The notes below the pieces were generated by a model. It made no database searches and was not told where the DNA came from. It saw only the letters and a list, made by a program, of their open reading frames with translations. The position numbers and the translations under genes are program-made. DNA of 64,000 bases from Pectobacterium polonicum. GTDB lineage: Bacteria > Pseudomonadota > Gammaproteobacteria > Enterobacterales > Enterobacteriaceae. Shown one piece after another: positions 24,473-34,097 of the stretch (position 1 is the stretch's first letter; every line of letters begins with the position of its first letter). The stretch lies in contig NZ_RJTN01000014.1 of the NCBI RefSeq assembly GCF_005497185.1, positions 1 through 64,000 on the forward strand. Direction: 5' to 3'.

Positions 24473-26062
24473 TTACTTTCTGTTGCCAGCCTCCCTCACC
24501 CCCTCCCAGCTCAGTCCAAAACGTGCCAGATACTTCCGCAGTCGGTCGGCGTCGTTGGGCTTTTGTTTTTGCTGGCGTGAGACGGCGAACAGGTGGCGGC
24601 CGGCGTCGGAGAGCGAATGGGAAGTGCGGCAGACATCGAGCACGGTTTCAAGCTGGCGCTGCTCGAAGAGGTCGATGTTGGCGAGTTCGGGCGGTAGCAC
24701 GGTTGCTGGGGCATCGCTCTGCCAACTGGCTCGCAGGCGAGTGATTTCTTCCTCTACCTGTGCCACGGTGATGCGCCCTTGTTCGGCCAGCGTCGCCATG
24801 CGGGCGATGGATGAACCGAGTTCGCGGAAGTTGCCGCGCCATACGGCCTGCGGTGAGCAGGCAAAGGCGAGGTAGCGTTGTCGCGCGTCTTTATCGAAGC
24901 GGATCTGCGTTTGGTGATCGCGTGTGAAGCGTTGGAGTTCGTAGTCAATATTCGGTTCGATATCTTCCCGACGTTCCGCTAACCCCGGTAGAGGGAAGGT
25001 CCACATGTTGATACGCGCATAAAGATCTTCACGAAACTTGCCCTGTGCAATCCACTCGCGCAGGTTGCGGTGCGTGCCCGCAATTAACTGGAAATCGCTG
25101 CTGACTTCTTTATCCGAGCCAAACGGCAAAAAGCGTTTTTCTTCAATGGCCTTGAGCAGCATCGCCTGTTCGTCCAGCCCCAGTTCGGCAATTTCATCCA
25201 GAAACAGCATCCCGCCGTTCGCTTCACGCAGCAGCCCGCTTCTCGCCTGTAACGCACCGGTAAACGCGCCTTTTACGTGGCCGAATAGCGTCGACATCGC
25301 GTTGTCACCGCGCAGCGTGGCACAGTTAACCGCAACAAAACGGCCGCTGACCAGATGGCGTGATTGACGTAACTGATAGATGCGTTGAGCCAGAAAGGAT
25401 TTCCCCGCACCGGTCGGGCCAGTTAAGAGCATTGGTGCGGTGGAGCGCAGTGCGACGCGCTCAATCTGATCGATCAGCGCATTAAACGTGGTATTGCGCG
25501 TCTCGATGCCCGATTTCAGGAACGAGACGGAACGCTCCTGCTCGTGTTGGAAACGGCTGGTGAGGGTAGCGTAGCGGCTAAGATCCAGATCGATGACGGC
25601 GTAGATGCCCTGCGGTGCGGGGCGATCCGCTTTCTCCCCAGGCGCGGTTTGCAGCAGCTTGGCAGGCAGATAGCGGGCCTCGGTCAGCAGGAACCAGCAA
25701 ATCTGCACGACGTGGGTGCCGGTGGTGATGTGGACAAAATACTCTTCGTTCTCGGTATCGAACGGGTAGCGGCTCGCAAAGTCCAGAAAGGCGCTGTAGA
25801 CCTCTTCCAGATTCCACGGGTCGCGCAGTTCAACGGCCTGAAGCGTGACCTGTGTAGCGGGTGACACCACGGCGATATCCTCCGCCACCTGCTGTGCCAT
25901 TCCCTCGTTGCGTGATTGGTGCAGCAGTTCCAGGCGATCGACCGGAAAATCCGGCTGCTGACACAGGCCGACGGTAGGCCGCCATTTCGTCCAGCGATTC
26001 TCCCGTTTACCCCGTCTGTCCAGCGTAGTGCCCAGCACACCAATAACGACGCGACGCTTCAT
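24473..26062 (-). CDS. rtcR: RNA repair operon regulator RtcR (sigma-54 activator)
   Basis: 529 residues. The first 180 or so form the RtcR-specific sensory domain (related to CARF domains). A sigma-54 AAA+ domain follows, with Walker A GPTGAGKSFLAQ, the sigma-54 contact loop GAFTGA and Walker B GMLFLDEIAEL. A C-terminal helix-turn-helix region completes it. RtcR activates the rtc genes when RNA damage signals are sensed. It is divergent from rtcB with a sigma-54 promoter between them. Its 3' 340 bp are duplicated at 23205-23551. Confidence 0.93.
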   Translation of the reverse strand: MKRRVVIGVLGTTLDRRGKRENRWTKWRPTVGLCQQPDFPVDRLELLHQSRNEGMAQQVAEDIAVVSPATQVTLQAVELRDPWNLEEVYSAFLDFASRYPFDTENEEYFVHITTGTHVVQICWFLLTEARYLPAKLLQTAPGEKADRPAPQGIYAVIDLDLSRYATLTSRFQHEQERSVSFLKSGIETRNTTFNALIDQIERVALRSTAPMLLTGPTGAGKSFLAQRIYQLRQSRHLVSGRFVAVNCATLRGDNAMSTLFGHVKGAFTGALQARSGLLREANGGMLFLDEIAELGLDEQAMLLKAIEEKRFLPFGSDKEVSSDFQLIAGTHRNLREWIAQGKFREDLYARINMWTFPLPGLAERREDIEPNIDYELQRFTRDHQTQIRFDKDARQRYLAFACSPQAVWRGNFRELGSSIARMATLAEQGRITVAQVEEEITRLRASWQSDAPATVLPPELANIDLFEQRQLETVLDVCRTSHSLSDAGRHLFAVSRQQKQKPNDADRLRKYLARFGLSWEGVREAGNRK

Positions 26063-26198
26063 GCTATACCTTTATATAAAATATTATCCTGTAGGATAAA
26101 TTTACCTGCTCTTTTATTTCATTGCTAGTTCGTGCGATGTATTTTTTATTTATTAATTATCAATTAATTATGTTTTTATTTTGCCTTTTTCAGAAATC

Positions 26199-26214
26199 TG
26201 GCACGTCTTTCGCT
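26199..26214 (+). promoter_or_regulatory. Sigma-54 promoter of rtcB
   Basis: TGGCACG (26199-26205), four bases, then TCGCT (26210-26214) matches the -24/-12 consensus with one deviation in the -12 box (TTGCT expected). It lies 40 bp before rtcB and downstream of divergent rtcR, as expected for RtcR control. Confidence 0.8.
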
Positions 26215-26253
26215 ATATCTCAGGTGAACAATGACAAACAAAGAGAAGAAAAA

Positions 26254-27489
26254 ATGGAAGAGATGAAAACACAGGATTACGACATGATGTCTCCAGTGAA
26301 TAGCGCACCGGTAAAAATGTGGACACAGGGGGTGCCTGTGGAACCGGAAGCCCGTGACCAACTGCTGAACACGGCCAAAATGCCGTTTATTTTTAAACAT
26401 CTGGCGGTGATGCCGGATGTGCATCTGGGAAAAGGATCGACGATTGGTAGCGTGATCCCCACGCGTGGCGCGATTATTCCCGCTGCGGTGGGCGTGGATA
26501 TCGGCTGTGGGATGATTGCGGTGCGTACGTCACTGGTTGCCAGCGATCTGCCGGATAACCTGATGGGGCTGCGTAGCGCGATTGAACAGGCGGTGCCGCA
26601 CGGACGTAGCGTCACGCGTTCCAAACGCGATGTCGGTTCCTGGCAGAACCCGCCGCAGACGGTGGATGCGCACTGGTCACTGCTGGAACCGCGTTTTAAA
26701 CGTTTGACGGATAAATACCCGCAGTTGCTGAAAACCAACAACTACCAGCATTTGGGAACCTTAGGAACGGGTAACCACTTTATTGAAATCTGTCTGGATG
26801 AAGTGGATCGCGTGTGGGTGATGCTGCACAGCGGGTCGCGTGGTGTAGGGAATGCGATTGGGTCACTGTTCATCAAGCTGGCGCAGGAAGATATGCAGCA
26901 GCACATTGCGAATCTGCCGGATCGTAATCTGGCGTACTTCGAGGAAGGAAGCCTGCACTTTGACGATTACATTGAAGCGGTTGAGTGGGCGCAGGATTTT
27001 GCCCGTCATAACCGCGAAGTGATGATGTCGCATACGCTGGCGGCGCTGTCCCGTATTGTGACGAAGCCGTTTACCACCCAGCAGGAAGGCGTGAACTGCC
27101 ACCATAACTATGTACAGCGCGAAACGCACTTTGGTGAATCAGTGCTGATTACCCGTAAAGGGGCGGTGTCGGCGCAGAAAGGCCAGATGGGCATTATTCC
27201 GGGGTCGATGGGCGCGAAGAGCTTTATCGTGCGTGGGTTGGGGAACGAAGAGAGCTTCTGTTCCTGTAGCCACGGCGCGGGAAGAACCATGAGTCGTACT
27301 GCGGCGAAAAAACGCTTCACCGTGGAAGACCAAATCCGCGCGACCGCACACGTCGAGTGCAGAAAAGACAGCGACGTTATCGATGAAATCCCGATGGCGT
27401 ACAAAGATATCGATAAGGTGATGGCGGCGCAGTCATCGCTGGTGGAAATTGTGCATACGCTGCGTCAGGTAGTGTGTGTGAAAGGATGA
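26254..27489 (+). CDS. rtcB: RNA-splicing ligase RtcB
   Basis: 411 residues from ATG 26254; ATG 26263 would give 408, the E. coli length, but its ribosome site is too close. Metal and active-site motifs are all present: VGVDIGCGM with the cysteine ligand, GTGNHFIEI, LHSGSRGVGN, CHHNYVQ, GSMGAKSFIVRG and the guanylylated histidine in CSHGAGR. RtcB joins 2',3'-cyclic phosphate and 5'-OH RNA ends using GTP. It is first in a three-gene operon driven by the sigma-54 promoter. Confidence 0.96.
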   Translation: MEEMKTQDYDMMSPVNSAPVKMWTQGVPVEPEARDQLLNTAKMPFIFKHLAVMPDVHLGKGSTIGSVIPTRGAIIPAAVGVDIGCGMIAVRTSLVASDLPDNLMGLRSAIEQAVPHGRSVTRSKRDVGSWQNPPQTVDAHWSLLEPRFKRLTDKYPQLLKTNNYQHLGTLGTGNHFIEICLDEVDRVWVMLHSGSRGVGNAIGSLFIKLAQEDMQQHIANLPDRNLAYFEEGSLHFDDYIEAVEWAQDFARHNREVMMSHTLAALSRIVTKPFTTQQEGVNCHHNYVQRETHFGESVLITRKGAVSAQKGQMGIIPGSMGAKSFIVRGLGNEESFCSCSHGAGRTMSRTAAKKRFTVEDQIRATAHVECRKDSDVIDEIPMAYKDIDKVMAAQSSLVEIVHTLRQVVCVKG

Positions 27490-27493
27490 GATC

Positions 27494-28285
27494 ATGATGG
27501 AAAAGGATTATCGCGTCGATGCTGCCATGCGGACGCGGATAAAATTAGTCTTACAGGACGTGGAAGAACGTTATCAGGTAAAGGTGCTTTATGCATGCGA
27601 GTCGGGAAGCCGTGGCTGGGGATTTGCCTCCCCAGATAGCGACTACGACGTGCGTTTTCTCTATGTGCATCGGCCGGAGTGGTATTTACGCGTCGAAGCA
27701 CAACGCGACGTGATAGAACTGCCGATCGACGATGAGCTGGACGTCTGCGGTTGGGAATGGCGCAAAGCGCTCGGCCTGCTTAAACGGGCTAACCCGACGC
27801 TGATCGAATGGCTGGATTCACCTGTGGTCTATCAAGAAGATCGGGATGCTACATCCGCACTGCGGGCGGCGGTGCCGACGTGGTTCTCACCGTCCAAGGC
27901 TCGCTGGCACTATCTGTCGATGGCACGTAAAAACTTTCGCGGCTATCTGCAAGAGGAAACGGTACGCCTCAAAAAGTATTTCTACGTCCTACGCCCGCTA
28001 CTGGCTGTGCGCTGGATAGAGGCAGGCAAAGGTATGCCGCCGATGCGCTTTTCGCAGTTGCTTGCAGGAACGGTAGACGATCCGCGCCTGTTGGCTGAAG
28101 TTCATCAACTGTTGGAGATAAAGCAGCGTTCGGGAGAGGCAGAATATGGCCCGCGTCGGGAGGTTATCCACGCGTTTATCACGCAGATGCTGAACGACGC
28201 CGATAGCCCAGCAGTATTGCCAGACAGTAAGGCCGACGACGACACGATGCTGGATGCGCTGCTGTACCGGACGGTGATGGTATAA
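27494..28285 (+). CDS. RlaP-type nucleotidyltransferase (RNA repair associated)
   Basis: The 263-residue protein has a DNA polymerase beta-type nucleotidyltransferase core: GSRGWGFASPDSDYDVRF holds the GS motif and the two metal-binding aspartates. This matches the RNA-repair-pathway polymerase beta family (PF10127, RlaP) as I recall it. It starts 4 bp after rtcB, so it is co-expressed with the ligase. A role in adding or checking nucleotides at damaged RNA ends is inferred from context; the substrate is unproven. ATG 27497 is an alternative start. Confidence 0.82.
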   Translation: MMEKDYRVDAAMRTRIKLVLQDVEERYQVKVLYACESGSRGWGFASPDSDYDVRFLYVHRPEWYLRVEAQRDVIELPIDDELDVCGWEWRKALGLLKRANPTLIEWLDSPVVYQEDRDATSALRAAVPTWFSPSKARWHYLSMARKNFRGYLQEETVRLKKYFYVLRPLLAVRWIEAGKGMPPMRFSQLLAGTVDDPRLLAEVHQLLEIKQRSGEAEYGPRREVIHAFITQMLNDADSPAVLPDSKADDDTMLDALLYRTVMV

Positions 28286-28322
28286 GCATTGATATGGAAG
28301 CGAAAAAGAGAAGGTAAGGAAT

Positions 28323-29666
28323 ATGGCATCGTACAATTTACTCCTGCAACAGTTGGAAAAGCTGGTGGCTTTACCAGATAACTATTATCGGCCCGCGCAG
28401 GCTGATGTATTGGGTTCGGCGTCATACCTGATAACGCTCACGCGTCACTATAACGGGCATATTCGGCAGCGTGCGGTGCTGTGTTTGGGCTTCATGGATG
28501 AGGTCTCGGCATTACCCGCGCTGATTGAACGGGTGAACGATTGGGCTGAACCGGTGCGCTGCGCGGCCAAGCAGAGTGTGCGGCTGCTGTTAACGCCGAA
28601 TAACACCGCGTCTTTTGTCGCCAATTTGCCTGCTATTTTCTGGCTGTTGCAGTGCCAGCGGGAAGATCATCAGCGGCTGGTGGATGAGATCGTCAGCTTT
28701 CTGTCCGAGGAGGCGCACGCGCCGTCGTTACTGACGGGATTGTGTTCGGAAGACAAAACCGTTGCCCGATTATCACTGGATATTCTGGTTGAGTGTGAGC
28801 GCTTCCCGTTGAAGCAGATCTTTGGTCAGGCAATGTTGCATCGCGATCCGTTAGTCAGGGCGAACGCGGTGCGGTATCTGCTCAGTGCGGACAAGGATGT
28901 CGATCACGACGCGTTGACCATTCTGTTGAAAGACTCGTTCGCACCCATCAAGCAGTTGGCGTTGCAGTACGTGATAGACAATGCGTTCCCCGTGTCTGAA
29001 CCTCAACTGATTGCCTTACTGTTTGATAAGAATGCATTGGTGCGCCAGCGCGCCTCAGCGCTACTGCGCGAACGAAACGACGATCCGGTTGCGCATTATC
29101 TTGCGGCACTGGATCGGGCGAGTACCGTCACAGTGCGCAAAATCACGCTTTGGGGGCTGGATGAGCATCGCTACGACGGTATTGTGGCGCTGGCGGAGCG
29201 CAATCTGGACGAGCGCTATCCTAGCCTTTATTACAGCGCTCTGCGCATTCTCATTCTGCGTACTGGTGACGACGCGCGTGAGCAGTTGTTAGCCTCTCTG
29301 CGTCACCCCTCGCTGGCTATTGCGAAGGTTGCGCGGGCGCTGTTTTACCAGCAGAAAATTTATCTGTCGCTGCCTGAGCTTCAACGTTGTCTGGACAGTG
29401 CGTCTTCCAGAGAACACGTTGAGGTGTACTACTTTTTAGCGCATAAACTGAACAAGTGGGATTGGCTGATTTTCCTGCTGGATAACGCTAAGCCAGAGAA
29501 TACGGCACTAACGCAGACTGGCGTGGCGAGCTGGGTACAGCGGTTCAACCGTTCTGGCATATTACCGAATACGCGACAGCAGGCGCGTTTGCGGATGCTG
29601 CTTGATGAACATCCGCACGTTATCTCGCGCGGCAGCCCGTATATCACCCTGTTTTTGTATCGCTGA
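28323..29666 (+). CDS. HEAT-repeat-like protein of the rtc operon
   Basis: The 447-residue protein is built of short paired helices with repeated hydrophobic/Arg patterns (HIRQRAVLCLGFMDEVSALP, DPLVRANAVRYLL, NALVRQRASALLRERNDDP). This is the signature of HEAT/Armadillo-type solenoids. No catalytic motif is seen. It follows the nucleotidyltransferase by 37 bp and is the last gene of the sigma-54-driven unit. A scaffold or RNA/ribosome-binding role in repair would fit but is inference. No rtcA follows. Confidence 0.7.
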   Translation: MASYNLLLQQLEKLVALPDNYYRPAQADVLGSASYLITLTRHYNGHIRQRAVLCLGFMDEVSALPALIERVNDWAEPVRCAAKQSVRLLLTPNNTASFVANLPAIFWLLQCQREDHQRLVDEIVSFLSEEAHAPSLLTGLCSEDKTVARLSLDILVECERFPLKQIFGQAMLHRDPLVRANAVRYLLSADKDVDHDALTILLKDSFAPIKQLALQYVIDNAFPVSEPQLIALLFDKNALVRQRASALLRERNDDPVAHYLAALDRASTVTVRKITLWGLDEHRYDGIVALAERNLDERYPSLYYSALRILILRTGDDAREQLLASLRHPSLAIAKVARALFYQQKIYLSLPELQRCLDSASSREHVEVYYFLAHKLNKWDWLIFLLDNAKPENTALTQTGVASWVQRFNRSGILPNTRQQARLRMLLDEHPHVISRGSPYITLFLYR

Positions 29667-29677
29667 TTTGTCGCTTT

Positions 29678-30469
29678 TTACCCCCGCCCCAAAAAAATAT
29701 GCTCACGATGGTACGCCATCTGTGACAGGTCGGGTGGGTAGGCATTTGGCAGATGGATTTGCTTACCCTCGTACTGGGAAAAATTGACGTCACTGACGGC
29801 GCTTTTCAGCTTTTTGATGCGTGGCGAAAGCAGCATTTCCAGCGAATCATTGAAGCTAATCAGCCCCATATCAAAGGCTTTGTCATGCAGGTTGGACAAG
29901 CAAAGGCCGTTGCTGGGGTTGAGGCGGTGTTCTGCGGCCGTTTTCCACGGACGAATGTGGCTGGCGACCAGCAGAGCGGGTTCTTCTAATCCAGTCACGC
30001 AGCAGCGTTCGCCGTAGTTGCTGAGTACGCGTTTGCGGAATAGCTGCTGACCAATACGCGTTTTTACCTGTGTAAGGCGTTCTCCGCCGTGATAATCAGG
30101 GATTTCGCCCTCGTTGGCCTGAAACGGCGATGGCACCGACGTCGCTTCTGCCGCCCGTTCTTCGAGCGATACCATCGCCTGCTGGCACTGCTGTTCGAAT
30201 AGCTCGGGGTTGCTGTCCATTTCCTGCCACAGCGCGCGGTCGGCGTTGGACGCGCCGCGCAAGCCAGTGCGACCGGAGTCGATAATAAACGGGTCGAGGC
30301 TGGCGAGATTAACCAGCTTCATCGCCAGTGCGGAAGGCGTGCGGTTAATCAACTCGGCGTAACGAATAATATCGGGGTTACGCGAATGCAGCCTGCCAAA
30401 CGGTAGCTGACTGTACAGGGTGAAGGCGATCAGCAACTGATCCCGTGTCCAATGATTGGTGGCAGCCAT
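29678..30469 (-). CDS. HNH endonuclease
   Basis: The 263-residue protein ends in an HNH domain: CCVTGLEEPALLVASHIRPW supplies the first cysteine-containing strand and the catalytic His, and NPSNGLCLSNLHDKAFD the Asn and last His. The N-terminal half (WTRDQLLIAFTLYSQLPFG, then NPDIIRYAELINRTPSALAMK) is a helical module found in HNH restriction-like nucleases. It converges with the rtc operon, 11 bp apart. It may be a type IV-like or stand-alone restriction nuclease; no methylase is adjacent. Confidence 0.85.
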   Translation of the reverse strand: MAATNHWTRDQLLIAFTLYSQLPFGRLHSRNPDIIRYAELINRTPSALAMKLVNLASLDPFIIDSGRTGLRGASNADRALWQEMDSNPELFEQQCQQAMVSLEERAAEATSVPSPFQANEGEIPDYHGGERLTQVKTRIGQQLFRKRVLSNYGERCCVTGLEEPALLVASHIRPWKTAAEHRLNPSNGLCLSNLHDKAFDMGLISFNDSLEMLLSPRIKKLKSAVSDVNFSQYEGKQIHLPNAYPPDLSQMAYHREHIFLGRG

Positions 30470-30622
30470 GCGTATTTCGTCCGTTCATTAGCGCATTCGG
30501 TTAGTGATAACGCTAACTATGCCAGGTCAGTGCGTAAAATGCATGTGCTTGCCTGCGGCTGGATAATTGGTGCAGGCTGCGCTAACGTTCTGACAGCCTT
30601 CCTATTACGATGCCGAGAGACT

Positions 30623-31720
30623 ATGCCCCGTTCTTCTATTTCCTTGTTTCGTCCCCTGTGCGCGCTGGCTTTGTTGGTGCTGGCGGGCTGCGCCAGCAAG
30701 ACCGCGACGACGCCGGCATCGCGGCCTGCGGATATTCGTGCGCAGCTACTCAAGCTGCTGCCGGACAATGTGAAAGATCGTCAAGGCTGGGCGACCGATA
30801 TTGCCACGGCATTTACCACGCAGGGGCTCGATCCCAGTAATGAAAATCTGTGCTCGGTGCTCGCGGTGACCGAGCAAGAATCGACGTTTAATGCCGATCC
30901 GCAGGTGCCGAATTTGTCGAAAATCGCCTGGCAGGAGATCGACCGTCGTGCGGAGAAAGTTCATGTTCCTGCATTTCTGGTGCGCACCGCGCTACTCATC
31001 AAATCCCCTAACGGCAAAAGTTACAGCGAGCGGCTCGATAAGGTGCGCACGGAAAAGGAACTCAGTGCGATCTTTGATGATTTCATCGACATGGTGCCGA
31101 TGGGCCAGCAACTGTTTGGTCGGTTGAATCCGGTACATACTGGCGGGCCGATGCAGGTGAGCATCGCGTTTGCTGAAGCTAACGCAAAGGGCTATCCGTA
31201 TACCGTAGATGGCACCCTTCGGCAGGAAGTGTTCAGCCGTCGCGGCGGGATGTATTTTGGCATCAAACACCTGCTGGACTATCCAACGAGCTATCCGCAG
31301 TCCATTTATCGGTTTGCAGATTTCAACGCAGGACGGTATGCCAGCCGAAATGCGGCGTTCCAACGTGCCGTGAGTCGTCTGACAGGGATCAAACTGGCGC
31401 TGGACGGTGATTTAATTAACTACAGTTCGGATAAAGCCAGCGCTACGGAGCTAGCGGTGCGTGCGCTGGGGAAACGGTTAGATATGAGCGAAAGTGCGAT
31501 CCGTCGTGCGTTGGAGAAAGGCAATAGCCTGAATTTTGAAGACACCAGCCTGTATGAGCGTGTCTTTGCGCTGGCGGACAAAGTGGGGACGAAAGCGCCG
31601 CGTGCCATTCTGCCGGGGATCGCGCTGGAAAGTCCGAAAATCACCCGCAAACTCACTACGGCATGGTTTGCCCAACGTGTCGATGATCGCCGTCAGCGGT
31701 GCTTAGTGAGAGCCAAATAG
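30623..31720 (+). CDS. DUF1615 lipoprotein
   Basis: From ATG 30623 the 365-residue product starts with a lipoprotein signal peptide ending in the lipobox LAGC, so it is lipid-anchored and periplasm-facing. The body matches DUF1615 (for example TEQESTFNADPQVPNLSKIA, then NPVHTGGPMQVSIAFAEA and RRGGMYFGIKHLLDYP). The Glu-Ser region and overall layout recall lysozyme-like folds, but activity is unproven. A longer frame from 30452 overlaps the HNH gene and lacks a signal. A short stem (31724-31742) follows the stop without a clear T run. Confidence 0.8.
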   Translation: MPRSSISLFRPLCALALLVLAGCASKTATTPASRPADIRAQLLKLLPDNVKDRQGWATDIATAFTTQGLDPSNENLCSVLAVTEQESTFNADPQVPNLSKIAWQEIDRRAEKVHVPAFLVRTALLIKSPNGKSYSERLDKVRTEKELSAIFDDFIDMVPMGQQLFGRLNPVHTGGPMQVSIAFAEANAKGYPYTVDGTLRQEVFSRRGGMYFGIKHLLDYPTSYPQSIYRFADFNAGRYASRNAAFQRAVSRLTGIKLALDGDLINYSSDKASATELAVRALGKRLDMSESAIRRALEKGNSLNFEDTSLYERVFALADKVGTKAPRAILPGIALESPKITRKLTTAWFAQRVDDRRQRCLVRAK

Positions 31721-31817
31721 GCAACGCCCTCAATGAGGGCGTGAGTATCACAATGCTGAAAAGGCAAACCGACCATTAGGCAATATTGTCTGCACTTCTT
31801 GAACGGTATTGTCTCCG

Positions 31818-33767
31818 CTACCTTGATAACAGCGCGTGCGCTAAAGGCTGCTGTGGTGCGCTATCGTCAACCTTGAAGCGGCTGACCAGCGATTCCATTT
31901 CAATTGCCTGTTCATCCAGTAATTGGCTGGCAACGGAAGCCTGCGAAACCAGAGTCGCATTTTGCTGCGTGACCATCTCCAATTGGCTGAGCGCTTCGTT
32001 AATTTGCGCGATGCCCAACGACTGCTCATCGGCAGCAACCGCAATCTCATTCACCAGATCGCGCACTTTACGTGTGCCGGTAACGATGTCGTTGATCCCC
32101 CGGTTCGATTGGTTGACCAGCTTCGTCCCTTCACTGACGCTGGCAATGCTATCGGCGATGAGCGCACGGATTTTGCCCGCTTCGTCTGCACTACGCTGCG
32201 AGAGTTGACGCACTTCCGCCGCAACAACGGAGAACCCTCGGCCATGCTGTCCTGCCCGTGCCGCTTCAACCGCGGCGTTTAGTGCCAGCAGGTTGGTTTG
32301 AAAGGCAATAGCATCAATGGCAGCCACTACAGCGTTCACGCGCTGGCTGGCATCCTGAATTCTTTCCATCGCACCGCTGGCCGATTCGGTAATGCTTCCG
32401 ACGCGATGAGCCTGATCGTCTACCTCTGTCGTCAACTGACGTGCCTGCCCGGCAAAGTCTGCGGTTTGTTTTACCGTGACGGTGATTTCTTCCATGCTGC
32501 TGGCGGTTTGCACCAGCGAAGCGGATTGCTCTTCGGTACGCTGCGCCAGATCCTGATTGCCGTTGGCGATCTCGCTACTTGCACGCCCGATGGTTTGTGA
32601 ACTGCGCTTAATATTCACTACCATATCGGCGATGTTTTCCAGTGAGGCGTTATACGCCTGATTCAACTGCGAAAGTTCATCGGTTCCTGGTACGCGTAGG
32701 CGGCGCGTAAGATCCCCGCCCATCTCGCGAATGGTCGTCAGCGTTTGCTGAAGCTGTTCGTTGATGCTGCGCATAATCATTAAGGCCAGGCCGATCGCCA
32801 TCAGCAGAGAAACCAGCGCCCCTGCTAAATAGCTAATCCAGGACTGACGGGCATCGGCAGCCAAGGTGTTAACCTGTGTAGCCAGATCCTGAGCGGCGAG
32901 CTGTTCAACCTTTTTCAGCTCATCTATTTTTGCTGTTTGTTGGTTAAACCACTGGCTGGCATCAATCGCAAAATTACCGCCAGGGGACGCGATGGCCTTA
33001 TTGCGCATTTGCAGCGCGCTCTGGGCTGAAGGATGGTTAAGCGCCTGTTCGAAAGCCTTGCGCAGCTCGGTATTGGCGAACATGTTATAGGCAGTGATAT
33101 ACGCCTCTCCCTTACCCACCATCTGGTTCAGACGCTCGAACATCCCGGTCGCAAAACTATTGGCAGAGAAGGTGTTGGAGAGTACGGCGCGCTCAAGCCC
33201 GGCTTGTTCTTTGACGTTCAACAGGTTGTAGTAGGCCGCCAGCCGCTGGGCAATGCCGCCGTCACTGACCAGATGGGTCATATCCCCGACAATATTCAGC
33301 AGATAGGTGACTGAATCGGAATAGTAACCGAGCGCCTGAGTGACAGAGATCGAGATATTATCGACATTACGGCGATGTTCGCCGATTTGTTGTACTTTCT
33401 GCGCGATCTTACCAAGCTCTTCGCTAACGGCAGAACCCAGTTCGTCCTGACTTAGGTTTGCGGTGGTGTGCTCCAGCACCTGTTGTGCCCGATCGGTCGC
33501 TTGCCGCTGCGTAGTGAGCTCTGCACCAAAATTTTTCCCCTGACTGCCAAAATAGCCTGCACTCAAACCGCGCTCACGTTGGAGCTGATGGGCGAACTCG
33601 CCTGCATCGCGCGCCAGAGTAATCAGTTTCGCCATGCGGGCCATTTCATTTTCCGTGTTGCGTCGCTCCACCACGCCGGAAAAACTGAACCACAGTAGGG
33701 CAAGGATTGGCGGTAGAAGAGCCAAAATGAATTTACTACGGATCGATATGTGGTGTAGGGATTTCAT
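31818..33767 (-). CDS. Methyl-accepting chemotaxis protein with NIT sensor
   Basis: 649 residues. A first membrane segment at about 13-30 is followed by a large helical periplasmic domain of the nitrate/nitrite-sensing (NIT) type ([17 protein letters not shown] is its characteristic start). A second membrane segment lies near 313-332, then HAMP and a cytoplasmic signalling domain with the hairpin tip [20 protein letters not shown]. No NWETF-type receptor tail is present. The ligand is inferred to be nitrate or nitrite. The gene is monocistronic. Confidence 0.9.
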   Translation of the reverse strand: MKSLHHISIRSKFILALLPPILALLWFSFSGVVERRNTENEMARMAKLITLARDAGEFAHQLQRERGLSAGYFGSQGKNFGAELTTQRQATDRAQQVLEHTTANLSQDELGSAVSEELGKIAQKVQQIGEHRRNVDNISISVTQALGYYSDSVTYLLNIVGDMTHLVSDGGIAQRLAAYYNLLNVKEQAGLERAVLSNTFSANSFATGMFERLNQMVGKGEAYITAYNMFANTELRKAFEQALNHPSAQSALQMRNKAIASPGGNFAIDASQWFNQQTAKIDELKKVEQLAAQDLATQVNTLAADARQSWISYLAGALVSLLMAIGLALMIMRSINEQLQQTLTTIREMGGDLTRRLRVPGTDELSQLNQAYNASLENIADMVVNIKRSSQTIGRASSEIANGNQDLAQRTEEQSASLVQTASSMEEITVTVKQTADFAGQARQLTTEVDDQAHRVGSITESASGAMERIQDASQRVNAVVAAIDAIAFQTNLLALNAAVEAARAGQHGRGFSVVAAEVRQLSQRSADEAGKIRALIADSIASVSEGTKLVNQSNRGINDIVTGTRKVRDLVNEIAVAADEQSLGIAQINEALSQLEMVTQQNATLVSQASVASQLLDEQAIEMESLVSRFKVDDSAPQQPLAHALLSR

Positions 33768-34097
33768 AGATATGCTCCATTGCCTGTAATCCGTCCGTTT
33801 CTGACATGTGCGGTGTGCAAAAGTAGACAGGGGTTTATTTTAGTTTCGGCGTAATGGGACAATGGTTTAGCATTGATTTCATCGTTCCCTTAAAAAAATC
33901 ACGCCTATTCCGAGTACCACCATATTGATGAAAATATATTTATTATTATTTAATTAGTTATGTGATTTTTTGCAATAAGATCTTTAACTTATCGTACATC
34001 TAAGGTGGTATCTGTTTTTTTGCCTCGATATTGGTATTTTTACCCTCTGGATTACGGCGGGTAATAGCGCGCCCGCCGTGAAGAGGTGACGAAAGGA
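33768..34097. other. Intergenic region between mgtA 3' end and chemotaxis gene
   Basis: The gap holds the promoter side of the chemotaxis gene and the 3' end of mgtA. ACGGCGGG and CCCGCCGT form a hairpin at about 34054-34080, which on the minus strand lies just after mgtA, though without a clean T run. AT-rich sequence occupies 33880-34010. No gene is seen. Confidence 0.4.

Noticed and set aside
30452-30622. N-terminal extension of the DUF1615 lipoprotein
   Set aside because: It would overlap the HNH gene and bury the signal peptide and lipobox.
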